A DNA stretch of 16,381 nt from Cyclostephanos tholiformis (taxonomy: Eukaryota > Bacillariophyta > Thalassiosirophyceae > Thalassiosirales > Thalassiosiraceae), in the NCBI GenBank assembly GCA_036939975.1, contig JALLPB010000412.1, forward strand, positions 1 through 16,381, read 5' to 3'. The notes below the pieces were generated by a model, which worked only from the letters and a program-made list of their open reading frames with translations, made no database searches and was not told where the DNA came from. This document shows, piece by piece, positions 1 to 8,462 of this stretch (positions are counted from its first letter, which is position 1; each line of letters opens with the position of its first letter). The translations under genes were made by a program, and so were the position numbers.

Positions 1-54
<54 letters not shown>
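1..54. repeat. (ATG)18 trinucleotide microsatellite
   Basis: Eighteen perfect ATG units fill the first 54 bases and the array probably continues to the left of the window. It reads as poly-Met, poly-Asp or stop-rich text depending on frame, and nothing next to it suggests coding use. It is treated as a simple repeat. Confidence 0.97.
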
Positions 55-889
55 GGAACTATTCCCATGTTTTTCATGTCTCTTCTGCTTGCAGTTTGAA
101 TATGGCAATGTATACTAACTGTAGGTATGATGTGGTAGTGGTAGCCCCAACAGCCCACTTAGAGACAAAAAATGCCCCAATACATAGGCATCTTTCACAC
201 ATGTATGAGAATAGCTTCCATGCTTTTCATGCCTTATATGCATTTGGCTAGTAAGTTGCAAAATGTAATAAAAGCATGTGAAAAACTAGATAATTTATGT
301 GTTTTGTTAGCAATCTCCCTACCCTTGTAATAGCCCCGATGACCCACTTGGCGCTGGAATCTGGTCCCAAAACTTTGCACCCTTCTTATTCACATATATA
401 AAAGTAATTTGAAATACTTTAAAATGATCCATATGCATGTTTTCCAGCTTATACAGTATGGCTCAAATAGCATGTAAAATGGGCCATTTTGTTTGCACAA
501 AACATTCCAATGTTTGGTTCACCCAATGGGTAGGTTCTGGTCAATTTTTTCAACAAAACATTCATGAAATCATATTGAAATATAAGAGCAGTTCAAAACA
601 CTCAGGAAGTGGTCTGGGGGCTATTTGAAAAAATCACATTTTTCTGGTGATGGTGGGGAACAGTATTATTGTTTGAGTTTAAATTTGTTGTAGTTGGGAA
701 TCTTGCTTTTTGGGTGGGTGTGGGTGTGGTTGCTGGATAAATTCTTTTCCTAAGAAGAGTTGATTTCTATGCTAATGCTGTATGTTGTATGCTTTATGCC
801 CCATTTTGGTGGGGTATTTGTATTTTGGACATGATCTTGGTGGTGTAACCTGACAACAATTCACTTTGGTGTGTGCAACATTTTAGTAA
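55..889. other. Unassigned region without a supportable gene
   Basis: Open frames here are short and show no recognisable motif. There is weak internal repetition: TAGCCCC followed by CCCACTT occurs near 142-161 and again near 332-351, and a CCATG-TTTTCATG text occurs near 65-82 and 218-236. A G/T-rich stretch lies at about 711-730. This may be eroded repeat DNA, but no family can be named. Confidence 0.5.
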
Positions 890-901
890 TGTCAAAACAA
901 G
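890..901. repeat. Candidate target-site duplication, left copy (ATTTTAGTAATG)
   Basis: This 12-mer is repeated exactly at 4779-4790. The two copies coincide with the start and end of the A+C-rich retroelement block, which is what a target-site duplication should do. A 12-bp match alone is not significant in a window this size. Confidence 0.45.
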
Positions 902-1112
902 CAAGCAATAGACGCCGCAATGCTGAAACTCCTCACAATGGAGACAACATTCACCGGGAAACAAACAATAGCAATGAAACAATATGATCAGAAGAATTGT
1001 TTTGACAGAATTTACCACCAAAACTCAAACATATTCATGCAGAAAGCAGGCATATCACAAAACATTCTCAAAGCATGCACATTAGTCAAAGATGGCATGA
1101 AACAATGAGTAA

Positions 1113-1477
1113 AGACTGGATTAGGAATCACAGAAGACACATACCAACAGGCAGCAGGGGAACCAACACTTGAAGGCAAAATACAGGGGATGGCAGATAC
1201 TTTGATATTATTTTCTATGCTGAGCAATATAGCAATCCAAGCTCATAAGATGTTTACACCAGGACTAACATTCAAGAGCCCAACCTTACAATGCAAGATA
1301 TTGCACCACAACATAGCTTATGTTGATGATGCCAATGACCGCATTTCAGCAGACTACCAATCCAAGAACCCTACACAGGAGGCTGTTGAAAAAATAAACA
1401 CTAGTGTGCAGGGATGGAATGAGGTGACAACCTCACAGGAGGATCACTGGCTTACCATAAGACAAAATGGCAGATGA
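1113..1477 (+). pseudogene. RT catalytic core remnant with YVDD motif
   Basis: One frame reads from a TGLGITEDTYQQA block through a degenerate glycine turn (IQGM) to AYVDDAND, the metal-binding catalytic box of reverse transcriptases. After QGWNE the frame is lost. The expected next conserved block, of the form GG-x-L followed by Lys and Trp, appears one frame over as GGSLAYHKTKW and continues to WEE near 1495. The active-site aspartates are intact, but the frameshift near 1425-1435 breaks the protein. Family knowledge: this order (glycine turn, YxDD, GG-L-K-W) is standard for RT palm and thumb. Confidence 0.75.
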
Positions 1478-2799
1478 TTGCATGGGAGGAACGTTGATCA
1501 ACAGTACAACTCCAACAATCAACAACACAAAACTTAAAATTAAAGACTGGACTGGTGCACCAACCACAATCACATATGGACCACTTGATGAACCAAACAT
1601 CGGAGCAGTTACCACGTATGCCCGAATGGAGACCAACATTACCAATACACACACATTAACAGCTCAATCAAAAAGCTTTGTAAAAACACCTCCAAAATCT
1701 CACAGATCAAAAAGCACAGCAAGCAGTGACCCAATGGTTGATACCAAAACTACACTACCCCTTCCACCTCACAATTTCACAAGGAGGAATACAGATAAAA
1801 TCAACACAATCATCAGGCAAAAAATCTTACCCCCAATGAGATGCTGATTTCCATGGTCGGAATGGAATTCCCAGAAGCCTACACTATGCATGACTGCAAG
1901 ACCAATCATAAATACCATACTTAATCAAACAACTACAGTGGGTAAAAACGCTGGCCAATGACATACTGGTGACTCTTGACCACATCCAACTAAGCTCTAG
2001 CTTTGTCACATCCATTCTACAATTTGTAACCACAAGAATTGACTACATCGACAACAGTTTTCTCAACTCCATCCGGACCAGACTCACCAAAATAAAAGGA
2101 TCACTTTGGATAGAGAAGGCATGGGCACCATCACTACAATGCAAGGGGGATGCATCAATAATGGAAAGGTTCACACAGACTCCAAGAATAATATGGAGCA
2201 CACTAAAAAAGGAAATATAGTACAGACATATCTGTGAGTGATCATGATAGCAGACCTAACCAACCCAAAAGGAAGAATGATACCAGATGGGATGCTAAAC
2301 AGAGACTCGCAGGCAGGATCTGACTTCCTGTGGCCCGAAATCCCATGCTTACCCAAGCCTTACTGGGCAATATTTCAGAAATGCATAATGGCCACCTTCT
2401 GCACACTCTCACCACCATACCAACCAGCACACTACAGCATTGGCCTCAACAGAAACATAGGATCATGGATACAAGTACCCAGGAATACATGGTACCCATG
2501 CTACAAAGAAAAAAGAAACCTTTTCCTTTGGCAACCAGATGGAAACACAACCACAATCCTTTCACCCTCCAAAACAAAAGGTTTCTACTGTGCAATAGGA
2601 GCAGTGCAAGAGATCCCATCTGATAGCCAACCAATTTCATACCAGCAGATTGGTGCAAATGTATGGATGCAGTGCCCACTAAACCAGAACTGGAAACAAG
2701 CATAGAGTGCCCACCACCCAAACACCATATCCACAACACACTAACAGAACCAACAACTGAGAGGGTGAATATTGGAAGCAACGGATTGTTACATCTCCA

Positions 2800-3030
2800 C
2801 AAGAAACAAGTGGCGGCCACTGCTTGGATCATAGCAGCAGGCCCCAAGATTTTCCTATGAGCAACCTTTATAATGGAAAAGGTTGGCTTGCACACATCAC
2901 ATTGCATTGAACTTGAAGGGATATTTTGTTCACTCCACCACCTGGATTACCTCAACATGACACCAAAAATGGTAGAGCAATGGTGCAATAATGAACAAGT
3001 GGTCAAGGATGTAACCACTGCCCCAGACAG
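2800..3030 (+). pseudogene. RNase H-like domain remnant
   Basis: A single frame holds VAATAWII, a TGA stop at 2858-2860, and then a conserved-looking segment with IELEGIF and QWCNNEQVV. This order matches the beta strand, the acidic helix (Glu of IELEGI) and the strand that in RNase H enzymes ends in a catalytic Asp. Here that position reads Asn (CNN), so activity would be lost even without the stop. It lies downstream of the RT block, as expected for an RT-RNase H polyprotein. Confidence 0.55.
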
Positions 3031-3444
3031 TACAGGTGGGATGATGAAGACTGACAGACATCATTCTAGCCATCCACCACCTAAAGAACTGACTCCCTTA
3101 CCACACAAAAATATAACACATATACGGCCACCAAGACACCAAGAAACAACCACCAACATGCAACATTAACAGATTGGCAAATTCAACCTACCCAACTCCA
3201 GTACTAATCAAAATTGCATGCAATACAATGGCATCTGAGATCTGAGACATCATCTCATGGCATCTACAATAAGAGAATTTTCAATGCCTCTAACCTATAT
3301 TAACACCACAATTCACAAGATCACGAGCAATGCCTCAACTGGACAACAACTGGATTACCTCCCACTACAGCACTGCTCTGTTTAGAGAACAAAGGACAAA
3401 GCCAATGGAAGACCACCTAAAAGCCAAATACAACTGGACTGATG

Positions 3445-3665
3445 ATAAATTTCATGACATCCATTGGCCATCCATAAAGACAGTATGACAGCAACTATCC
3501 CATACCAAGAGAATGCAGATGTGCAAAATAATGAATGGATGGTTACCAGTGACAAACATGTGCCAACACATCACAGGCATAAACCAATGCCCTGGTTGTA
3601 CATGCACAGATGAAACAATTGACCACTTCTTGCAGAGCCCCCACCCAGAGATAACTCCAAAATGG
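3445..3665 (+). pseudogene. Cys/His block typical of the region downstream of RT-RNase H
   Basis: One frame, interrupted once by TGA at 3487-3489, reads from DIHWPSIKTV to NGWLPVTNMCQHITG and then CPGCTCTDETIDHFLQSP. The CPxC, Glu and Asp-His spacing resembles the zinc-binding segment found after RNase H in many RT proteins, where a further Cys follows the His. That last Cys appears to be Ser here. A helical remnant with WKNRNDLLHQ follows at about 3950-4260. Confidence 0.5.
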
Positions 3666-4778
3666 ACATAAGTCCATGCAAAAATGAGAGCAGTAGGAAT
3701 AAAAATGAAAATGAGGATACCAAAGGACGTCCTCAACTCAATTGTCTGGATACTAACCAACCATACCTGCAGAGCAACTGACAACACCATTTCCCACTAC
3801 AAACATGAGATAAAAAAGAAATTCAATACCAAGAAAGGATAGGGATAGACATGTTGGCTAGAGGATTCATATCCTAGCAGTGGCTCTTCACCATCCATCC
3901 TTCAAAGAACCATACATGCACCATGAACAAAATCCAACAATTGATTTGAATGGATTTCTTCAAACCATTATGGAAAAACAGAAATGACTTGCTCCACCAA
4001 ACAACGAACCACCAGACACAGGCCAAAGACGATAAACTCACAAGACAAATCCAATTGTACTGCAAAAATTGCCATCTCCTTTTTTCACAGCAGGACATGC
4101 ACATGGCAGACAACAACGACTTAGCAACCATCCAGACACAACCAATAAAAGTGAAGAAAGAGTTGATACACCATTTTAAGTTTGCAGAGGATGCATTCAT
4201 GAAAGAACAACAAATCAACAAGGTAAACCAAAGGCCGATCTGGGAGTACATGACACCTAGACCTCAGATCACAACCACAGCACCATAACAGAGAGCAACT
4301 AAAACCATCACAAGACCCACATGCCCCAGCACTTCAACTTGGGACTCATCTAGATGCAACAAAATTTGGGTCACAACATAGAAACACCAAAAATCTTCCA
4401 GACCACAATGGGAAGCACAACAACTTATCACACCACAAAAATAAACCCCAAAAACAGGGACAACAAACCCACCATCACAACCAGCTAAACCATGCTGAGA
4501 AATTTCCCACAAGATAACATCCCACACAAGATCCGGTCCACTAGATTACTGAGACCATATGTTTTCCCAAATGCAACCCCTTCAATAACACATGATAACA
4601 ACTGATGGCTCTCTGCTACCATTAACACACAACCCAATACCAGTTAACCTGGGATGAGGACAGGGTTTCCAGAACCCCACCCCACTCTTGGAGTGCAATG
4701 TTGGTAACTGTTTATACAAAACCCTATAGTCAGCAATGACCCATAACATGTACTTAAGAAATTTCATTTACACACAAT

Positions 4779-4790
4779 ATTTTAGTAATG
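4779..4790. repeat. Candidate target-site duplication, right copy (ATTTTAGTAATG)
   Basis: Exact match to 890-901. No poly(A) tract precedes it, which weakens a simple LINE interpretation. The composition of the plus strand changes at this point. Confidence 0.45.
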
Positions 4791-5456
4791 GTAAAAAATA
4801 AAGGTGACATATCAGCCAAAAAGCCTAGTGTGATAGGCAGCCTATGAAAAAGAGTTGTGAAGAGAAAAAAGCCAACAGGCACCAAATGGCAAATGCCCAT
4901 TGATGCACCCCCATTGGCCAACAAAAATAGCAGGCCATATCAGTAAGGTTGGGGCACAATACTGGCTCCAAATCTCCAACTTTCACCCCATTTGTGTGCT
5001 ATGATTTATGGTGTTTGGTAATTTGGGGTATGAAATACAATAACCAATCTAACAAGAGGTGCAAGAGGCAAAGACTTGATGAGTGGGGGAGGGAGAGGCT
5101 GAGGTGCCAGGCAAGCAATAACCAACTGAAAGAGAGAGAGGAACAACAAGAAGAGATTAGAGGGGAGGCCACACAAGCGCCAGGAAACACAATGCAGCAA
5201 CCATCACCCCAAAAAAGTTGAGCACAATGACAAGTGAAAGGAAATCAAGGCGCCAGGAAATGCAGCAACAAAACAAATGAGAACAAGAGGGGCACAATGG
5301 CCCAACAAAAGGCAGAAGATTCATGCAAAATCACCCTTGAAAAAAAGAATTTGGACAAAATTGCTTTTGTTTTGCAGGAAATGGTATTTCTTGGAAGTTG
5401 TGACTTACAGACACCAGTGGAGGACCTAAGCCAAGAACACCACCGCACAGAGGGCT
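4791..5456. other. Purine-rich unassigned region with short imperfect direct repeats
   Basis: Positions 5055-5165 are strongly purine-rich on the plus strand. A text GCGCCAGGAAA followed by ATGCAGCAAC occurs near 5176-5201 and again near 5250-5270, with related text near 5104. Short open frames here encode Lys/Arg/Gln/Glu-rich peptides with no domain I recognise. The region may belong to the damaged RT element that follows it. Confidence 0.4.
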
Positions 5457-5678
5457 GTGTCAGAGAAGATTGAGAGGAAATGCCAGCATGTGGCAGCTCT
5501 ACATTCCCAGAAAGCACTTGAGCATATGCTCACAGCATACTATCGGGAGGAGATCATAGAGAGAGTGGAAGTTTTTAAGTATCTGGGGCGGCTCATCTTG
5601 TATTATATTGCCAACAACCAGGATGTGGAGTCCATGTGCTGCAAGCTGACACTTCTTCTTCTCAAGCATGCCAAATGA
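5457..5678 (+). pseudogene. Short RT fragment of a second retroelement lineage
   Basis: A 73-codon frame contains EIIERVEVFKYLGRLI, followed by an Asn-Asn-Gln-Asp segment. An (E)RVEVFKYLGR-L core followed by an acidic or Asn-rich turn is a well-conserved piece of the region after the catalytic box in many non-LTR reverse transcriptases. The palm motifs before it and the remainder after it are missing or unreadable, so this is a fragment. The core differs from the 902-4778 element, whose corresponding region does not read this way, so a separate insertion is inferred. Confidence 0.6.
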
Positions 5679-5679
5679 T

Positions 5680-7608
5680 CTATCTCTTTACCATATGGGG
5701 AAGAGGTTGTGATTCTGGCCACAGAGGTGCAAAGGTTTTTATCACTATTCATACTATTCCTATCATAGCTACTATGGTATTTATCACTTGAACTTCAGGA
5801 ATTTCAAAAAATTTCACAAGAAAGGAAAATTTAAAAAACTTGTGAGGTCTCTTGAAAGCTATTTTGAGAGCTTTTAACATAGAATATCAAAGAAGTAAGA
5901 TAGGAATAAGTTAAAACATTGAATCATCTTATCTGCTTTTAAGTTTAACCAAATGTGTTCTACTCTTCAGAAAAACACTGTCACTTTTGGGCTATCGCAA
6001 ATACTTTATGTGTGACCATAATAAACTAATACCATACCTGTCGTGGAGAAAATCTCAGCTCTCCAATGGTATGTGGGATAGGGGGTATCAGAAAGAGTCT
6101 AATTAGGTAAAAGTACATACGCTAATGTAAAAGTATTTATGACCAGGATTGCATCCACAAACCGGTAAAGAGATAGCATAAGAAAGCAAATGGGCAGGCT
6201 GTATTATTGTATGTAAATGAGATGTGGAGTTTGCCCCCCCCCCACCATCAAGCCTAAAATGTCTCCTGAGAGATTCCATATTCATGATGCCTGTCAATTG
6301 TCAGCAAAAGGCCTGCAAGGAATGATGAGGATGGGTCATGGATGTACCCTTATTGCTCAGAGGCAAGCCTTAAGGCAGTTAGTCCAAAAACAATTGCCCA
6401 CTACCACATTGACATGCATTGCCAAAGCCTGAGCATTATGAGCTTCATCATCAATTGATTGGGTTTGCCAGTCTGACCTTTTTTGTTGGACTGGCTGGTG
6501 GACTTAGATATGGCACAGGATGAGAAGGGCCTGTAGCCAATGGCAATGATGAGGAAGGCTCTAGGTCAAGTTGATTTTCTCTTTCTAGGTTAAGTGAGAT
6601 GCAGCAGTGCAAGGTGCCTTCCCCAAGCACCGGGTGACATAGTTGTGTAGGTGTCTATAATCTTAGTATGTAACAGCAGCACTTTGATGGGGAATTCCAA
6701 TTTTTGGCTCCAATTTTTGCAATCCATGGTTTTGGGGCAAATGGGTGGAGGTTGGTCCTCTGCTGACCTGTACCACCCTTTAAGGGCGCACCATGCTTCT
6801 TTCAAGGCACTGTTGCTTAACAGCTTACTGGTAACCTGGTTTCCCGCTCTAAAAAAATTATAATCAGTGTACTTGTTGTTAGGTAAATATCTGATTTCAA
6901 TGTTGGAATAGTAAATTAAGTTTTACTGGAAAAAACTAGGCAAGCCAAAATATATTGTATGATACAACTCACAACTTGGCAATTTTTTACCTATTAGCTC
7001 CAAAAAGGCACGACAAAATTCAACTTTGTTCATCATCGATGCAATGAGCTTTGTAAAAATTGAATATATTTTGCACGAGATGCGGTTCTTGCATGTTCAA
7101 TGAGCTATCTAAGTCTGTGATCAGAAAAATTTGCAAAAAACATCATACCACAACACTAATGTAACAAGCTGGTGCTCATGAGCACCATTACCAGTTAAGC
7201 TGTTAAATGGCTTCTGATGGTGGAAGCAACATTCATGGCACATTGTTTGCAGTCCATGGCAAGTAATAATTTAATCTTGTGCCCCTTCAAAGGAGCATTA
7301 TATGCAGTCAGGTGGCATTTCCTATGCATCATTGCTGATTTGTATAGTCACCCAAGTCTTATCTGATATCCATTGGTTGGTGAGGTGCTCCCTCTCAGTG
7401 GGGGGATAACATTGTTAGACAAGGTAGACTATGAGAGCTAGCACAGCAAACTTTAGCAAGAGAAATTTTAAATTCTCTCCCAGAAGGTTTGTGAAGCAAC
7501 AACTATTAGCTTTCACTCATAATTAAGTAATTCACCTTTTCATTACAGATATCACATTTTCACTGTTTAGCAGTGATTACTTAATACAATCACTAAAGCG
7601 GAAGCTAA
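5680..7608. other. Region of about 1.9 kb without a supportable gene
   Basis: I find no frame with a recognisable motif on either strand. Local features are a run of ten C at 6234-6243, a perfect 18-bp palindrome at 7170-7187, and an inverted pair of about 18 bp (about 6816-6833 against 7188-7206, one-base indel). The stretch from about 7413, which starts TGTTAGACAAGG and precedes a gag-like fragment, could include an eroded LTR. I see no second LTR copy to test that. Confidence 0.45.
7170..7187. repeat. Perfect 18-bp palindrome (hairpin/cruciform)
   Basis: TGGTGCTCATGAGCACCA reads the same on both strands. It is bracketed by imperfect outer arms (AGCTGGT on the left, ACCAGTTAAGCT on the right), which would extend a stem with a bulge. 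It could be the core of a small hairpin-type repeat. No function can be read from sequence alone. Confidence 0.6.
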
Positions 7609-8035
7609 TTTATTAGACTATGGGAATGCAAGCAGACATTTGAGAATGGCCATACGGGAATCATTATAGACCCAGCTTGTTATCTACTGACAATGGGAGC
7701 AGTGTTTCTAAATCCAGCTAACCCAGCAACATACTCAGCTAACATCCCCAGAAATGTGGCACAAGAAGTGCAAGCAAGGGCAGAAGTGGAACCCAAGGAA
7801 TTAATCAAAGAATACAAAACTTTCCAAGGAGCCATGCAAGCAACAAAGGCTATCATTCTGGAAGCCATAGATCACGAATACTTACTTGAAATTGAAGACA
7901 AGATCCTGGGATTCCGAAACCAAACACCGGCCACTGACCCATCTTTGAAACCATGGAGGAGCACTAAACTTTACACACAAAAATCATTTTTGTCCGAAAG
8001 AGATGGAGAATGGAACCAAAGTGAAGTCCCACAGA
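7609..8035 (+). pseudogene. Gag-like fragment of an LTR retrotransposon (probably Copia type), cut by the Helitron
   Basis: After an in-frame TAA at 7606-7608 one frame stays open through this segment. It reads FENGHTGIIIDPACYL, then a NPANPATYS proline/asparagine turn, a helical AQEVQARAEVEPKELIKEY block, ILEAIDHEYLLEIEDKILGF, and finally SERDGEWNQSEVPQI. This order resembles Copia-type gag capsid segments known from algal retrotransposons. Between TPAT (7924-7935) and SERDGEW the better match is in another frame (LTHL, stop, NHGGALNFTHKNHF; 7934-7990), so a pair of near-compensating frameshifts is present. The match breaks off after PQI exactly where the Helitron 5' end begins. The open frame then runs by chance through Helitron DNA to a TAG at 8287-8289. 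The Copia assignment is from pattern memory; gag-like identity is more secure than the superfamily. Confidence 0.55.
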
Positions 8036-8062
8036 TCTATTCTTATATTATAAAAGAGACTG
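8036..8062 (+). other. Helitron 5' terminus
   Basis: Recognisable gag coding stops and a TC-starting, AT-rich segment begins immediately 3' of an A. Canonical Helitrons have 5'-TC ends and insert between A and T without duplicating the target. The agreement between the loss of gag similarity and the TC start gives two independent signals for this boundary. Confidence 0.65.
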
Positions 8063-8080
8063 TCGGTGTTGTCGTCATCG

Positions 8081-8211
8081 TCCGTGTGTACCGTAAAGTA
8101 CATCTATGTATAAAACACAAGAACCAACTTGAGGGGCCGCCACCCTACATCGTCGTCATCCGTGTGTACCGTAAAGTACATCTATGTATAAAACACAACA
8201 ACCAACTTGAG
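8081..8211 (+). repeat. 53-bp direct repeat near the Helitron 5' end (8081-8133 and 8159-8211)
   Basis: Two 53-bp units with a 78-bp period differ by one base (G/C in the AAGAACC versus AACAACC text). Each unit contains CTATGTATAAAAC, a TATA-like element that could act in the promoter of the Rep-helicase gene downstream. A 3-base indel in the CGT/CAT-rich lead-in separates the units. Near-identity implies a recent duplication. A binding role for the transposase is only a possibility. Confidence 0.85.
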
Positions 8212-8343
8212 CGGGCGAGCCGTCAGGATTCGGTCGCTGTCACCGGTTCGATCGCTGGGGAGGGCAAAAAGAGAGGGATCGAAAAATAGAGCGACAACTG
8301 GGGGGATGCCTGGGTCCTTAAAGGTGGTCACCATTTTGCGAAG

Positions 8344-8416
8344 TCCATTCCGTCAGTAAGCCATTTTACCAGTAAGCCATTCTGCCATTCTGCTGTTCTG
8401 CCATTCCTCCATTTTG
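8344..8416 (+). repeat. Degenerate CTGCCATT octamer array upstream of the Rep-helicase gene
   Basis: Variants of (C)CATTCTG with related AAGCCATTTTACCAGT units run up to about 46 bp before the ATG at 8463. The same octamer forms longer arrays at 14610-14730 and 14825-15033 and appears in the intron at 12551-12592. Confidence 0.8.
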
Positions 8417-8462
8417 CAAATACTGCTGTTCAACACACCATAATACTATTACAGTGACAATT

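Larger units (their letters stand above)
902..4778 (+). pseudogene. Degenerate reverse-transcriptase retroelement (RT, RNase H-like, Cys/His tail)
   Basis: This 3.9-kb block is the decayed coding region of a retroelement that would have copied RNA into DNA. In order along the plus strand there are: an RT block (about 1113-1477) with an intact YVDD box; its continuation GGSLAYHKTKW in another frame (about 1435-1470); a poorly recognisable middle; an RNase H-like block (about 2800-3030); a Cys/His block (about 3445-3665); and a basic helical tail (about 3950-4260). Stops and frameshifts interrupt every part, so no protein of useful length can be made. The plus strand is strikingly rich in A and C and poor in G and T from about 900 to 4780, which sets the block apart from both neighbours. 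A non-LTR or related element is most likely; the exact clade cannot be fixed by eye. Confidence 0.7.

Noticed and set aside
437..628. Short plus-strand frame of 63 codons
   Set aside because: No motif, unremarkable length for AT-rich DNA and no supporting context.
2446..2907. Minus-strand frame of 153 codons
   Set aside because: The plus strand carries recognisable RT/RNase H text here. The antisense frame has no motif and exists because the A+C-rich strand gives few stops on the other strand.
3452..4251. Minus-strand hydrophobic, Trp/Cys/Phe-rich frames resembling membrane proteins
   Set aside because: They are antisense to the Cys/His block and tail of the RT pseudogene. Apparent hydrophobicity follows from the G/T-rich complement.
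6217..6863. Short frames on both strands around the C10 run and 6590-6863
   Set aside because: No recognisable domain, overlapping frames on opposite strands, and length within chance expectation.
7413..7608. LTR of the gag-bearing retrotransposon, starting TGTTAGACAAGG
   Set aside because: A TG start and position before gag are suggestive, but no second LTR, primer-binding site or matching CA end can be shown in the window.
8241..8258. GGTTCGATCGC resembling a tRNA B box
   Set aside because: One mismatch to the B-box pattern, but no A box or cloverleaf can be built around it. It lies in the Helitron 5' region.
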